NCBI GenBank assembly: GCA_037178855.1
Contig: JASJZC010000001.1
Coordinates: 5,642,001 to 5,706,000 of the forward strand
DNA length: 64,000 nucleotides
DNA from: Oscheius sp. JU75
Taxonomy: Eukaryota; Nematoda; Chromadorea; Rhabditida; Rhabditidae
Direction of reading: 5' to 3'
Made by a program: the position numbers and the translations under genes. Shown piece by piece: positions 1 through 20,219 of the stretch; the first letter of the stretch is position 1; every line of letters starts with the position of its first letter. The notes below the pieces were generated by a model. It was not told where the DNA came from. It saw only the letters and a program-made list of their open reading frames with translations, and did not search any database.

Positions 1-1513
1 GCTTGTCGCCAATGCTTTCCTAGCCCAAAGAATTTCCTCAATTAACTCGATCTCTGCCATTTGCGAGAAGACTGGAGCTGATATCCGAGAAGTTGCCTAT
101 GCCGTTGGATATGACAGCAGAATTGGCAACCAGTTCCTTCAGCCAAGTGTTGGTCAGTTTATTTTCCTGTACAATTTACTCATTTTGCCCCCACATCTAC
201 TTGCATACTTTGGTCAAGTAAGGAAGCAGAAGTTGCAGTCCCTATTCAGACCGTTCTATCTAGTCTTGTCTCGACTGTTCTATCCCTATCAGTCTCTCAA
301 ACTCTCTATCCCGAACTGTCTATCAAGAAGAGTTCAGGACAGAGTTAGAGCGAGGACTCCTGCGAGTTCAGTTCTTGCCTGAGACGAAATGACAGAACGC
401 AAACAGTATAGTTTTTCAGGATTCGGAGGCAGCTGTTTCCAGAAGGACGTCCTCTCATTGGTCTACCTCTGCGAGTCGTTGAACCTGAAACAGGTGGCTG
501 ACTACTGGATGGGCGTCATCGCGATCAACGACTGGCAAAGGCGTCGTTTTGCCGATAAGGTCATTGCCGAACTGTTCAACACGGTCACGGACAAGAAGAT
601 TGCCGTCTTCGGCTTTGCCTTCAAGAAGAATACGGGTGATACTCGGTAGGGAGAAGAGGCTAGACACCGATCAATCCATTTACAGTGAATCCTCCGCCAT
701 CGCCGTTATCAAGCACCTGATGGAAGAGAGGGCCAAGGTCTCCATCTTCGATCCGAAAGTCACGGAAGGCCAGATGCGTTACGATCTCGAGGCTGTTACG
801 AACAAGGAGACGGTCGAGAAGCTCATCACCATCCATCAAAATCCCTACAGTGCAGCTGAAGGAGCTCATGCCATCGTTGTTCTTACTGTAAGTCGGGGTC
901 GTTTATAAGTCTCATTGATCCATAGGAATGGGACGAGTTCCGCCTCTACGACTACCAACGTCTGTACGACTCGATGGAACACCCGGCTGCCATCTTTGAC
1001 GGTCGACTCGTCTTGGATCAGAAGAAACTTCGTGGTTGGTAGAGGGTGGAGGCTAAAAGCTGCCTCGTAGATAGTTAGCAATAGTCACTGAGTTTTGAAT
1101 ATACCTGAATAGACAGCTAGATGCGCGAAGTGTCTAACCTCAAATAGCCATCCGAAGCGCCCGCGCGGCCTTCACTACATTGGGGCAGTTGGTTAGGACA
1201 CCGACTATGAACCAACAATGGCTGGTCCGATCTCCGCGGAACAAATTTTTTGCTGTGGTCATTTTTCGACAGTTTCGCTTTGTCCAGTAGGCGCGCAGCA
1301 AGAGTATAAATTACCAAAACCCCTGTATTTCAAAGTGCTGCGCACCAACTCTTCCCGGTTAAAAAGCAGGGTATCCAGCCCCAACGGTTGAGAGCTATTG
1401 CGCTGTCAGATTCGTCCTATACTGTCGATGTTTCAGAAATCGGATTCCGGACCTTCGCCATCGGTTCGGCTCCGGACCAGGCCTACAATCTGTTTGGACA
1501 ATCCGGCTACTAA
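1..1513 (+). CDS. UGDH: UDP-glucose 6-dehydrogenase, 3' part (partial)
   Basis: This enzyme oxidises UDP-glucose to UDP-glucuronate, the precursor for glycosaminoglycan synthesis, in the cytosol. The gene enters from the left edge, so the N-terminal NAD-binding half is missing. Exons are 1-152, 420-645, 686-887, 926-1034 and 1410-1513, and codon phase agrees at every junction. The catalytic cysteine motif [10 protein letters not shown] spans the first junction. Further conserved blocks are [17 protein letters not shown] and HAIVVLTEWDEF. The last exon, found only by splicing over 375 nt, restores the family C-terminus ([10 protein letters not shown]) and ends at TAA 1511-1513. Reading straight past 1034 would stop early at TAG 1040. 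Introns 2 and 3 are only 40 and 38 nt. The C. elegans equivalent is sqv-4. The identity is secure; the exact donor at 1035 (GTTGGT) is the least certain junction. Confidence 0.93.
1165..1250 (+). repeat. tRNA-like element (SINE remnant) in UGDH intron 4
   Basis: A box-A-like stretch (GGCAGTTGGTTAGGACAC) is followed at tRNA spacing by a weak box B (GGTCCGATCTCC). The acceptor stem does not pair, so this is a pseudo-tRNA or tRNA-derived SINE head and not a functional tRNA. Confidence 0.45.
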
Positions 1514-1595
1514 AGCCCGAGTCTTTCTGCCTAGTTCCGCCTTTCATAATGTGATTTCTTCCCGATTCCCTTACAAATAATTCACTTTGGTACGA

Positions 1596-1601
1596 AATAA
1601 A
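1596..1601 (+). terminator. Poly(A) signal AATAAA, UGDH
   Basis: A canonical AATAAA lies 83 nt after the UGDH stop codon and probably ends that transcript. Confidence 0.6.
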
Positions 1602-1977
1602 GATTTATCAATACATACGTAAAGCCTCTAGAGTAAAGGATTGTGTATTGATGTCCGGACGAAGGAGAAGAGACACCGATAAAAGTATAGATCACAACGT
1701 TTTCAAGGTGGAGGGTCCCTTGCGATTGAGAGAGAGCGAGGCGAGTAGTAGACACAAAGTATTAATGGGCAGTAAGGGGCGAATATTACTTTCAATTAAG
1801 GATATTGTACACTGTCGTTGCGGAGGAAGTACTATAGTACACAGAGTTTTGGGAGAGACGAAGAAGTAGATAAGGGCGGAAGATTAAGCCTCAGAAACTC
1901 TGCCAAGACGTCGCAACCTCACTGAAAAATTCATTTATATTGTCTGTCTGATCTTACAGTCGTTTAAATTTTTGTGA

Positions 1978-2048
1978 ACAGCTTGGTGTAATGGTACAAG
2001 GCGCAATTTCGACCTAGATGACCCGAGTTCGAACCCCGTTAGCTTCAA
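1978..2048 (+). repeat. tRNA-like element, intergenic
   Basis: A box A (TGGTGTAATGGTACAAGG) and a strong box B (GAGTTCGAACCCCG) sit at tRNA spacing, but the acceptor and anticodon stems pair poorly. A pseudo-tRNA or SINE head is more likely than a working tRNA. Confidence 0.5.
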
Positions 2049-2935
2049 AGTGATTGAGCAAGCTTTTTTGAGAAGAAAAGGCATAGGAATGGCTCTCAAG
2101 GATTAGAAGTCAACCGATTTACACGAAAATTAGCTATAAAGAGACGACAGCTAACATTGTAGTGTTATTAATGAGGAACTCCCGAACGCGACAGCAGTCG
2201 GATATTACAGCAAGAAAAATTATTTTTTTTCTTCGGTCTTCCAAGGTTTTTCTCTCTTGATCGGTTTCTCGCGTCTCGACAGCTGTGCTCACAGAAAATG
2301 GGACACACGTTTCAAGATAACAGTTCACATTCATAGAGAGGGGAGCTCTATTTGTTCAAGAGCTGGCACACTCTCGGAAGCAAAAAGAAGTGTCACAAAA
2401 CATTTCGGAACAGTATTCGGGGTTAAAGATTAGTCTTTTGATCTCGCAAATACTGAAATGTATCAGAAATACTATAAATCAGAAATACTATAATTGATGA
2501 TATAACTTTTTCATTTTGTTCATGGTGTAGAGCATGCAGCTTGCAAAGGAAAACTAGTAAAAGGCTTCTAACAAAAGGTTTCTAACATTCTGAGCATCTC
2601 TACTATCGAACGAGCGATGGTTTCTGCGACGGACTGTTTGTTTGTCCGAGGCCACGAAACAGAAGCGAGCAAATTATCTTCTTCAAAAGTTCGTTGTTCA
2701 GAAACAGTTATTGCTTAAACTGGGTGGTCAGTCAACTTCGAAGTTCGGGATAGAACGAGTTGTTCTTGGAAAGAGTCCATTCCTCGTTGAACTCCATGCT
2801 ACGAATCGTAATCAAAGTATATAGTAATTCAGGTTTATAAAAACTGCTATTTTTTTTTTACCAAAGATCAAAGCAAAGCTTTTCGCTGTTTAATACCATC
2901 CGAAAGATAGGTAAAGAACCTTAGAAGGCAGCTCA

Positions 2936-5900
2936 TTATGTACACAAAAAAGTGAGAAAATGAAGCATAAAGGACCCACATCGTTCGTAATTCCGTTCAA
3001 GGGCTTCGGAAACACGATGCCGGGCCTCCATCGACTGGAAGGCCACTCCAACCCGTAGCAGTGAATCGTTGTCCTCGACCGACATCATCATATCCATTTC
3101 GATCTGATTGCCGAGCACCGATTGCCTCTGAAAAGTGATCTTATTCTTCGATTCCTGTCTCAAAGTATCCCCGAAATGATAATATTTTTCCAAGGTGATT
3201 GATGGCAGTCATGAGCTATTTTCCAATCAGTTTAAATGAAAGATTCCTCGATGGAGGCATGTTTACCTCCCCGCTCAAGAAATTGAAACTACGGGGGCAA
3301 AAACACTGCCGCCCCGTGAATCCGCGACAAATATTTGAACAGCGTGTGGACATGGAGATAAATTAAGCATTTCAAATTGTCTGCCTTTCAAGGTTTAGCA
3401 ATTAGGTTGCTTGAATGAAAAAAGCTTTTAAGTACATGACCCGGGATCGATCCCCGTGGTTTCACGAATTTGAGGTTTGCAAGAACACGAAGTCTAAAAT
3501 AGTAACATACCTGATTCTCGGCCCGAAATTCCACTAAACTCTGTGTTTTCAGCGTGGCGCGCAATAATTTGGCCAATAGCTCCGGCGTAATAAAATTAGA
3601 TTCAATGTTGAGTATTCGGAGCGACGGGGACGTCTCCAGCAGTTCAACAAGACCCTAAACTACCGTATTTAACACGGGAAATAAGCAAAACAAACCCTAG
3701 CCTCACTATCGGAAATGGCCGTATTGGCCATGCTGATCTTCTGAATGTGCTTGCTGTTGCAGGCCGCGGTGATGAGTGTTCGAATCCGTTCCTGGAAGAA
3801 TTTGTCGGATAAACGGAGCTCGAGGCGGAAAATACCTTAGAGACCCGTTTCATGTTGTTAATATTGACTTCTGTTAGATTCTGGTCGTCATCCTCGAGCA
3901 TCTTGATGCACTCTTCAACATCTGTTTCATTATCCGGCTCATCAGGCATCATCTTGGGCTCGTAGGCGCGGATCACGCTACTGAAACGAGCCAATAAAAA
4001 AGGGGAATCGAAAGAGACGAACCTGAAGGTGGTACCAGTATTGTCGTCCTGTCCCTTGCCTTTAAGAGCATTGAAATATTGGGGCTGGTTGAGGACGTTG
4101 TGCATGCCGAGAATGCCGGCCAAGTCAACGAGATCCTTCTCGGGAGCGTAGTCCAGAGCCTCTTCGAGTTCATCGTCATCAAGATCGAGCTCGATCGGCA
4201 TCTCAATCGGCCCGTGGGCTGGCTCCTCCTTCTCGTCGTCCATGCTCTTGTCCTCCCAGATTTTGCCTGGAAAAATGAGGACATTTTGGTACTGCTATGC
4301 TATCGACATAAAGCAACAAAATTTTGCGATTTTTAAAAATTTTTGTTGCGAATAGCTTGAGAATGATCGGGCTGAATCTCCAGTGATGGGTTTGAAGGGA
4401 ACATCAATGTTGTTTGTTTTAAAAAAGCATTCAATGGCGTTCAAATAGAATGAAATGACGAGGTAAAAGTCAAAGTTGACCTGATCCCTCAGGTTGTACC
4501 CGCATGCAATTGAGCTCGCTCTTGCATTGTTTACGGGTCAAACTTTATCTTTATCTTTTTTTTTATAAATCAATAAAAGTTCGATTAATCGAGAGATTAA
4601 GGGGAAAAGCCAACATTTGAGTCTCAAACAACATGTTACAAGTTAGATGGGCGGACAAAATTAACCGTTTAAAAGAGTAGGAGGAGGGACAGATTCACTT
4701 GGACAGGAAAATTGATAACCAACCTCGTTTCAATCCGGCCGAAAAGGGGACGACATCCTCCCAATCCTTCTCGCTCTTGGCCTGCTCCTCCAGGTAGTTG
4801 AGCAGCTTTTCGCGTTTGTACGGCCCGGTCGGATCCTTCGTCGTCTGATCACGACATCGCTGTGAAGGAGGCAGCATCGAGTTCTGAAATCTCGTATGAA
4901 GTATCCACAGCCTATTTGCGGTGAAAGCACACAGAAAACCCTTTTTTGGAGGCACTTCGCCCGCATGACCGGCTCTCAATACGGGGCTCCCAAACAACAG
5001 CTGTGTTGATTGCTCCTGACACTGGCGGAAGTTTTTCAGCATTACTTCTGGTTTTCAAGAAAAAAAATCGCTTGAACACGGGCGTTTCCGGCGCCATGAC
5101 CACAAATACCTCTCAGCCTGCCAGCACACATGTTGTGCCCTTGAGCATCACACATTTTACTAGCCACCAAGCTCACGGAGAGAGGGAGAAAGCCCCCCGT
5201 CAGCCGGCTCTCTCTCAAGTGGCGACTGATTCGAGTGATTGGTTCGGCACCGTATTATGTAAATATTACGATTGTCAATCAATAAATTCATCAGGTGACT
5301 CGTAGGGTTCCGTGTAAACGCGGATCAAGAGGTCTCAAATGGGGGAGAAAGGTCAGCAGGTTGTAAGAGAGAATGCGGAACAAGGCATCGGGTACATTGA
5401 GAATTTTGAAAGTGCAACAGGGTTGTCTTACATAGAAAAAGAGGTTTTTGACAAAGTTGCATGGCAAATATTTGACGAACAATTGAGTCTTTATGGACCA
5501 AAAGCACGTCTGAGATGTGTTGATTTTCGCCTGCCTCAATGGGAAATGATTCACGTTCCATCGCGAGAAAATTTCGAAAATTTTCAGCTGCTTTCAGCCT
5601 TCTACTTGTTCTTTCTCCGCATATTCTAAGAGCGGGATCAGCAGCTGCGGAAATTTGAGCCTCGGGAACAGACAGAAGGTTTCTATGAAAAACAGCAGCG
5701 AGCATTAGGTGCCAATCAGAGTCGGGAAATGAGTGGTCATTAGCCGCTCGTAGAAATGGAAGTGAATCAGGAAAAAAAGACCTACATCTGGATCAAAGTC
5801 GTTGTTCAAATCCTCCAATTCCTCGGCACTCAAATGTCCTAGAATCCCTTCCAAATCGGTGTCGTCGAGTTCCTGAAATTGGGCTCATATCTTGGGACAA

Positions 5901-6544
5901 GAGAGTGAAATTGTGAGAGCCGAGGGGAATATTTGTAGAAACATTTTATCCCGAAATAATTTTACTGCATAGAAAATTGCGTGCAAAACCACTTTACAGA
6001 CTGAACAATCGTTTCCGGGATCTGAACAACTGATTTACCGCTGTTTTGCTACGGTTTTTTCACTGGATTGGTATAAAATAGCCATAAACTCACTCGAAGC
6101 CCCTTGGCTTGGATCTTGCCAAGCGCTGCAGCTTTCGAGGGCAGTCCAGACGGCGCTGCCGAAAAGGATTTCTCCTCGGAGTAATAGCTGGAAATAAACC
6201 AGGTTAGACGGCACGATTTGGACGATGACCGAACCTATGATAGACACGCGAGCGTGGGAAAAACGGTTGCTCGTTGGTCGAGTCCATTTCATACGCACCG
6301 AGAGGTTGGGGCAGAGCAAGAGAACTGTGCGCGCGGTCGGGTGGAGCCCCCCTCGCGGTCCAAAGCAAACATCGAACAAACACTCCAACACTTCCCCTAA
6401 CCTACTTGCTCTCCCTCGTTGCGCTCAGTGTTTATTTTGGAACAATTAGGGGCGCGAATCACGCGCATTTGCATATTGTCCATAACAGGAAAGTTTTCAT
6501 GAAAAGAACCCAAAAGAATGAAGAACTTACTCGCTCTTGCTCAT
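2936..6544 (-). CDS. TMOD: Tropomodulin
   Basis: Tropomodulin caps actin-filament pointed ends together with tropomyosin and sets thin-filament length in muscle. Nine exons (6531-6544, 6094-6187, 5786-5872, 4724-4883, 4023-4266, 3836-3980, 3696-3791, 3511-3654, 2936-3127) give 391 aa with all phases consistent. The first coding exon is only 14 nt (MSKS plus two bases). The N-terminal tropomyosin/actin-binding segment is visible (LSAEELEDLNNDFDPD; DPTGPYKREKLLNYLEEQAK), followed by DLVDLAGILGMHNVLNQPQY. The leucine-rich repeat half includes TDVEECIKMLEDDD, LTEVNINNMKRV and LRILNIESNFI. An extra stretch of about 20 residues precedes the usual start of homology. The final exon reads into TAA 2936-2938 after ERNYERC; the last dozen residues are not family-like, so a further exon is possible. 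C. elegans counterparts are tmd-1/unc-94. Confidence 0.93.
3392..3470 (+). repeat. tRNA-like element in tropomodulin intron 8
   Basis: A box-A-like GGTTTAGCAATTAGGTTGC and a box B (CGGGATCGATCCCCG) lie at tRNA spacing inside the intron between 3128 and 3510. Stems are degenerate. Confidence 0.45.
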
Positions 6545-7447
6545 CTCTGTAAGTTGAGCGAGAATAGACGGCGATTACACGGACTGGGGACAAAAGCAAA
6601 GGCGATCAATACAAGTGACGGGCTGCTGGGTAGCAGGCGGCTGCCTCTAACCCATCCGGCATCACAGCGCTCAGCGCCCCGACCCCAGATAACATATTTT
6701 GCATGAAATATGGGCCACCTTCTCCACTCGAAGAGATGGGTCAAAGTGGCCGTCTGTTCTAGATGAATAAGACGCTAGTCAACAGCCGAAATGACGGAGA
6801 ATGAGACAGCAATGAATCGGGATGTGATCAGACAATAGTACAAACTACGGATCTTGATGCCAAAAAATGACAAAGAGTTCGATTCAGAACTTTCTTCAGT
6901 AGGATCTTCCAATCCGCACTCAGAACGCCTGTACCGGCTAACAGTCCGAGAAAGAAAAAAAGGGCCCCAAATCAACAAGAGAAAGCTTCCAAACTGAAGA
7001 GACTTCTGAAGAATTGTTTTTTTTTGTTCTATACTAGCCGAAATCTAGGCTACTTATCTATGGAAACGGTCTAGTGAATGTTTTTAAACTGTATTATGTC
7101 TGTGGAAAAAAAAGAAGAGACTGCGCGGAGAAAAAGAAAAGAAAAGAGGAATGGAGATGAATATCCACAGTTGAGAAGTAATAAAACGCGGTTTGAAACG
7201 GCGGGTAAGTTGGTGCTCAGCAAAGTCGTGTACAGTAACCCGAGATCGGTGATTTTTCTCTTTCTGTCAATTTTTCCGCATGTACTTTGTTGTCACAAAA
7301 CACCTCTTCAAGATCTCCAAACGCTCATGAAATTGCAGTAACAGTCAATCCTTTTCTGTCTGTCAATACAATCGAGGACAACCTCTTCTTTCAAAATGAC
7401 AATGTTCTATCTTATGCTACTTTTTCCAGGATACTCGCTAGCAGAAA
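6545..7447. other. Divergent intergenic region, tropomodulin / eIF3h
   Basis: This 903-bp gap lies between two divergently transcribed starts and should contain both promoters. Several short GC-rich open frames occur at 6218-6744, but none shows splice sites or a recognisable domain. No element could be assigned. Confidence 0.5.
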
Positions 7448-8761
7448 ATGGCTAGCCTAGTTACAGCTTCGTCCACATTGGTCAGACCTACGGTCAAAGT
7501 TGTCCAGATGGATTCCTTGGTCGTAATGAAGATTATCAAGCATGTGGACAGCGAGCTCTACGCCGGAATGAGCGAGGTCCGTGTGCTTTCCATCTTTCTA
7601 TTGCGTCTTTTACAGGTGGCCGGAGAGTCTTGTCAAGGACTTCTGACCGGACTCGTCTGCCTCGATGAAGAACGTCTTGAAATCACTAACTCGTTCCCGA
7701 CTCCACGAGCTGAACCCGTAGCCGATGGGGACGAGCTCGGAGGAGCCACGGAGAGTGCCGTGGCAATGGCCAATGAAAACGAGCTGATGAATACTTTGAG
7801 AAAATTCAGGTTCGTGTACTTTTATTGTCTTTCGTAGTTAGTGTTTAGGCAAATGAATATAGACTATGAACTCGTTGGATTCTACCAGGCGCATGCTTTC
7901 GGAGCCTGCTTCAATCAAGACGTGGTCGAATCTATGCATGTCTACCAGGAACACGGTCCCGATGGAATCCTTCTCGTCTACGGTAGACCCTTTGCTCTTT
8001 GCCTTTCATAAAAAAATTCAGATCCTGTCAAGACCCGAATGGGACAACTCTCTCTGAAAGCCTACCGTCTGGAATTCGATGCCCTGAAGCTCTGCGCCCA
8101 GGAGGATTGGAGTCCCGAGGCCGTGAAGGCTTCGGGTCTGACCTACGAGAATATGTTCGAGGAGCTGCCGATCAGCATCAAGAGCTCACATCTCGTCAAT
8201 GTCATGATGGCCGAGCTTGCTCTCGCGCCGAGCAGAACTCCCAATGCGGCTGCTGGATACTTGAAGCTGGGAACTGGAAGGTACGAGTGTTTCTTATTAT
8301 TTTTACGTGTTCCTATACCTTCAGGTCTCTGGAAAAATGCGTCCGCGGAATCATGACCAATGTTGACGAGTTAAACAAGTCGATCACCTCTATTTCCAAG
8401 TACATGGGAGACAAGCAGCGCCACGACAACCACGTCTTCAATCTTGCCCAGAAACGAGTACACCTTTGTTTCGTTCCAGCGCGTTAAAAACTGTTTGTAG
8501 CAGATCGAGAACGAGCAGAGACAATCGCGTGGCGAGCAACCGCTCCCGATGGATGATATCAAGAGGCTCAAGGCACCCGTTCTCCAGGCTCGCAATGGAA
8601 TGGTCGACTCGTTTCTCCAATGCCGTGAAATCGACGCGCTTCACGACTTCTGCCGGGCCGTGACGGGAGAGAACGTTGCGAAAATCTTCCTGGCCGAATC
8701 TGTAGCCGAAGAGAAGCTGCTGAGTAAGGACCGCAAGCTCAGCACCAGCACAACTCGTTAG
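7448..8761 (+). CDS. EIF3H: Eukaryotic translation initiation factor 3 subunit H
   Basis: eIF3h is an MPN-domain scaffold subunit of the eIF3 complex, which recruits mRNA to the 40S ribosome. Six exons (7448-7576, 7616-7809, 7849-7982, 8022-8280, 8325-8457, 8501-8761) give 369 aa, close to the human 352. The MPN domain opens with VKVVQMDSLVVMKIIKH and includes GLLTGLVCLDEERLEITNSF and YELVGFYQAHAFGACFNQD. There is no JAMM zinc-binding HxHxxxxxxxxxD, as expected for this non-catalytic subunit. The C-terminal family signature is QRQSRGEQPLP, followed by a helical region. Introns are mostly 38-45 nt. The start ATG follows GCAGAAA, close to a splice-acceptor-like AG. The 3' end converges on CAD. 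Confidence 0.96.
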
Positions 8762-8875
8762 TAATCGATTGTATTGTTTTTATGCTATGTATGGTGCTTC
8801 ATATTAGTGTTCCCTTTTGTTGATTGAACTTTTCTTTCACTTTTTCCTTTGCAGATTAGATTATGGGACAGTGAA

Positions 8876-8916
8876 AATAAAACTCGTCGATCAGGCTTCC
8901 CGGATTCATATTTATT
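8876..8916. terminator. Face-to-face poly(A) signals of eIF3h and CAD
   Basis: AATAAA at 8876-8881 serves eIF3h (+). The complement TTTATT at 8911-8916 gives AATAAA for CAD (-). The signals are only 29 nt apart and point toward each other, so the two 3' UTRs very probably overlap. Confidence 0.65.
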
Positions 8917-8987
8917 CAGTACTCGTACAGAAAAGGCTTTTTCTCTCTCGGAATATACAACATTGTAAAGTGAACAGCTAAGGCACT

Positions 8988-17593
<8,606 letters not shown>

Positions 17594-18071
17594 GGTTTCC
17601 CAGTGCATTCGGAGCCAAGCGTTCTGAAAGTCAAAAAATAAGATAACGAAGAATGTATGGGAATGACCCAAGATGGGGGCGGGAAAGGACCGTAGATTAC
17701 GGATCGACGCGATGGGCTGCGAAAGCGCCACTGAAGAAAATCGAATCCGCGGAGAAAAGCACACCTGTGATTACTGAGGTCATGATTAACATGGACTCAC
17801 TCACGATCAAAGGTGCCGGCCGAGTCTCTTTATGAATCAGGAGAGGAACAAACAGCAAAAAATAGTTTTGGGCAGGAGATAAGATAGTGTATACTGTAAA
17901 CAGTTCACAAGATCTTTTTCGGAGGTCAAGTATTGGCTCATGTGGTTTCGATCCGGGCTACACTTTTCCAGAACTTCAAAAAGCTTGTAAGTAACTATTG
18001 ACGCCTGTATTGTACCGAAGGCGCCACCCCAGCTCCAAAAACTGGCTCAAAACAGTATTTTCATGCTTAAC

Positions 18072-18121
18072 CATGTTCTGCAAAGTTGTAGCGTTTGATC
18101 CGGACTACAACTTTGTAGAAT
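18072..18121. repeat. Hairpin repeat, intergenic copy
   Basis: ATGTTCTGCAAAGTTGTAG and CTACAACTTTGTAGAAT are near-perfect inverted arms. This is one of the best-preserved copies. Confidence 0.8.
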
Positions 18122-18898
18122 ATCGACAACTGGAAAAACCAGTGCATGGGCTAGAAAAAGTGGCTGCTAAGTTTGTCAACATGTTGACACCTCTTCAAAA
18201 AAAAACTATCCTGTCTAGTTTCAAAGGAAGGACTCTGGCAATGGGAACAGGATCAGGAGATTCTGACAAAAAACACGATGATTGACCCTCGGATATCTTG
18301 GAAAATGGAAGGAGGTGGGGCAAAAAGGAGACAGTCGGCTGTCAACAAACATCCTGACGTCAGCTGATTTTTCAAAAAGGGGGATACGTATAAATACGTA
18401 ATCTCGCGTCGTCTTCGAGTGAGCAAACAACTGAAACTTAGAATTTGAACCTTTTTTTTCTATTCGGGTGACAAGTTGGGTGATTGGGCGGGAAGAACAG
18501 ATCTCAAAGGACTTCCGCTTCAGTACTGAAAGTAACAGAAATCCTAATTTTTTGGAGCACAAAAAGTTCAGGCCGAAGTCGGGGAAGTGTCTCGAAAAAA
18601 GGGCGAGTGGTCATTTGCCGACGGCGGGGGGAGACAGACGGCTGCCCTTTTGATAAGCAGAGCGGTCAAGCAAGATAACAGCTGCCCTCTCCGAAAATGT
18701 TCGAAACGGTATTGGCCAGAGAATGGAAGAGAGGAACGTGAGCTCTGGTCGAGTGTTTCTCGTCCAGAGACACGTCTGTCTTCGAAATAAAGAGGCTCGC
18801 ACTTTGTGTTGGCTGCACCCTCTTTCTTCCCGACGAGACAACATGCCCACTTCACGTGGGCCAAATGACCCTTACTCTTTTTTTCAGTTCTCTGGTCA

Positions 18899-19160
18899 GC
18901 TGCAGGCGGCGAGAGTTGCAGGAAGGGTTCAGTTGTCAGTCTTAAGAGTCTGACCAAGTCAATAGGGGAGTACAGAGGTAGTCACTCTTCCTCAGATTCT
19001 CTGGAAACCTGTTAAATAGTCGAGCAATCTGTTGTTAAGGTTTCGAGTCTTGTATTGAGTTCCTGATCGAGAACAGGCAAGAAGTGGCTACTAACTTTTC
19101 TTTCATTTCTTTGATCAGAGCTGCAGGCGGCGAGAGTTGCAGGAAGGGTTCAGTTGTCAG
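18899..19160 (+). repeat. 41-bp direct repeat pair
   Basis: The same 41 bases, beginning GCTGCAGGCGGCGAGAG, occur at 18899-18939 and 19120-19160. The upstream flanks are also similar, so a longer unit may have been duplicated. Confidence 0.85.
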
Positions 19161-19761
19161 CCTTCTGTACAGAGATAGTCAATGAACATGTCGAGTCATG
19201 GGATTAGATAGAGGTAACTGCAGGCTGCTCATAGTCATTCTGAGGGTCAACTTCAACTACTATCCTGATCACAAATGCCAGACGGCTAGCATGGGGCAAG
19301 CTATTAGACCAGACAGTTCCTAGAAGTGCCAGCAACCAAAGTTCGATTTCCACCTGTGTGAAGAAAACCCTGAACAATGATCCAGCTCACTCGATGCGCT
19401 CCCCTGTTGCCAAGGTGGCCAGTCAAACAATGTTTTCAAATCCAGATCAGTTGCCAAGAAGCTGGACATTGAGAAGTGTCACCAACTTCCAGCAAAAGTC
19501 CTTGATACGCAGCTTCCAACATCATTCAAGCTGAAGCAATGTGGAGGCGGTATCGAAAGACGCAAATCACTGGCAGCTGAACATGCTGCCTACAGCAGGG
19601 CTAGAAATAGCCCGTACTGGTGGGCATGGATCGTCCTGAATGGAACACGTGTCGGCGGAGCTGAGCACAATCTCTGGGGGAGAGATTAGCAAGCTGCTCA
19701 GTCCTAATCCGAAGGAGTGCAACTGACTTGACCAATAAAAAGGACCTGCAGCACTTTATTG

Positions 19762-20024
19762 TCAATGATTTGAACCATGATACGAGGGTATTCTTCGATA
19801 CTTCATCTGTAGGTCTCTCAACAGAGTTAGGATCTTGTGATCCCTGATTCCGATCTCGACAAACTCGCGTTCGGAAAAGGCCGGTAGTTGCTGAAAGGAA
19901 TGAGTGTTTTGTCTCTCTCTGTACTCACCCAGCCTTCCAGTTCAGCTTCTTCGATCTGTCTCATCACCTCCGAGTGTCCAAGGCGAAACAACTCGTTAGC
20001 AAAGAATTCTGAAAAGTACACCAT
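19762..20024 (-). CDS. Possible SAM-like domain protein or terminal exons of a larger gene
   Basis: Two exons (19929-20024 and 19762-19890) joined over a 38-nt intron encode 74 aa ending at TGA 19762-19764. The pattern ELFRLGHSEVMRQIEEAEL followed by FSEREFVEIGIRDHKILTLL resembles a sterile alpha motif domain (helix, then an 'L..GI..H...LL' final helix). The frame stays open upstream to about 20100, so the ATG at 20024 may not be the true start. The nearest upstream minus-strand gene is the ankyrin protein, and ankyrin plus SAM is a common pairing (ANKS and ASZ1 families). This could therefore be that gene's 3' end, with the plus-strand gene at 20220-21671 lying in its intron. Phase between the known exons does not match directly, so at least one more exon would be needed. 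Confidence 0.4.
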
Positions 20025-20219
20025 TCGAAAAAAAACCAGTCGATCTACTTCAGCGAGAGTAATTGCTTCCCACTTCTCAATTGCCTTCCATCGCTTTTTG
20101 TAAACTAAGTAATTCGCACTTTTGAAACAGTTTCGGAAAGTTTGTATGTTTGTTCCGAAAACTATTACAAATGTTAACCTAATAATAACTTGAAAGAGGG
20201 AGCCATTCGAAGCTGGGAC

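Larger units (their letters stand above)
1514..2935. other. Intergenic, UGDH to tropomodulin
   Basis: I see no gene here. It holds the UGDH poly(A) signal and a tRNA-like element at 1978-2048. The open frames at 1648-1869 and 2642-2824 lack splice context and protein-like composition. The segment is AT-rich with simple A and T runs. Confidence 0.6.
17609..19761. other. Intergenic, CAD to SAM-like ORF
   Basis: I see no convincing gene. The stretch holds a hairpin repeat (18072-18121), a 41-bp direct repeat pair (18899-18939 and 19120-19160) and overlapping open frames at 18468-18957 without domain or splice support. The segment 19320-19760 has patchy, protein-like composition and might be a decayed transposable element. 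The CAD promoter should lie at the low-coordinate end. Confidence 0.5.

Noticed and set aside
185-382. Open frame of 65 codons inside UGDH intron 1
   Set aside because: It lies between two well-supported UGDH exons and has no protein-like signal. It is part of the intron.
1040-1042. TAG as the UGDH stop codon
   Set aside because: It would remove the conserved C-terminal block that is found in phase at 1410-1513.
1978-2048. Functional tRNA gene
   Set aside because: Box A and box B are present but the acceptor and anticodon stems do not pair, so it is kept only as a tRNA-like repeat.
6218-6744. Cluster of overlapping open frames upstream of tropomodulin
   Set aside because: They overlap the first tropomodulin exons and intron on the opposite strand, and arise from GC-rich sequence without splice or domain support.
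19320-19760. A degenerate coding gene on the plus strand
   Set aside because: Short stretches look protein-like (for example KKTLNNDPAHSMRSPVAKV), but stops interrupt all frames and no splice sites restore one, so it is left as unexplained.
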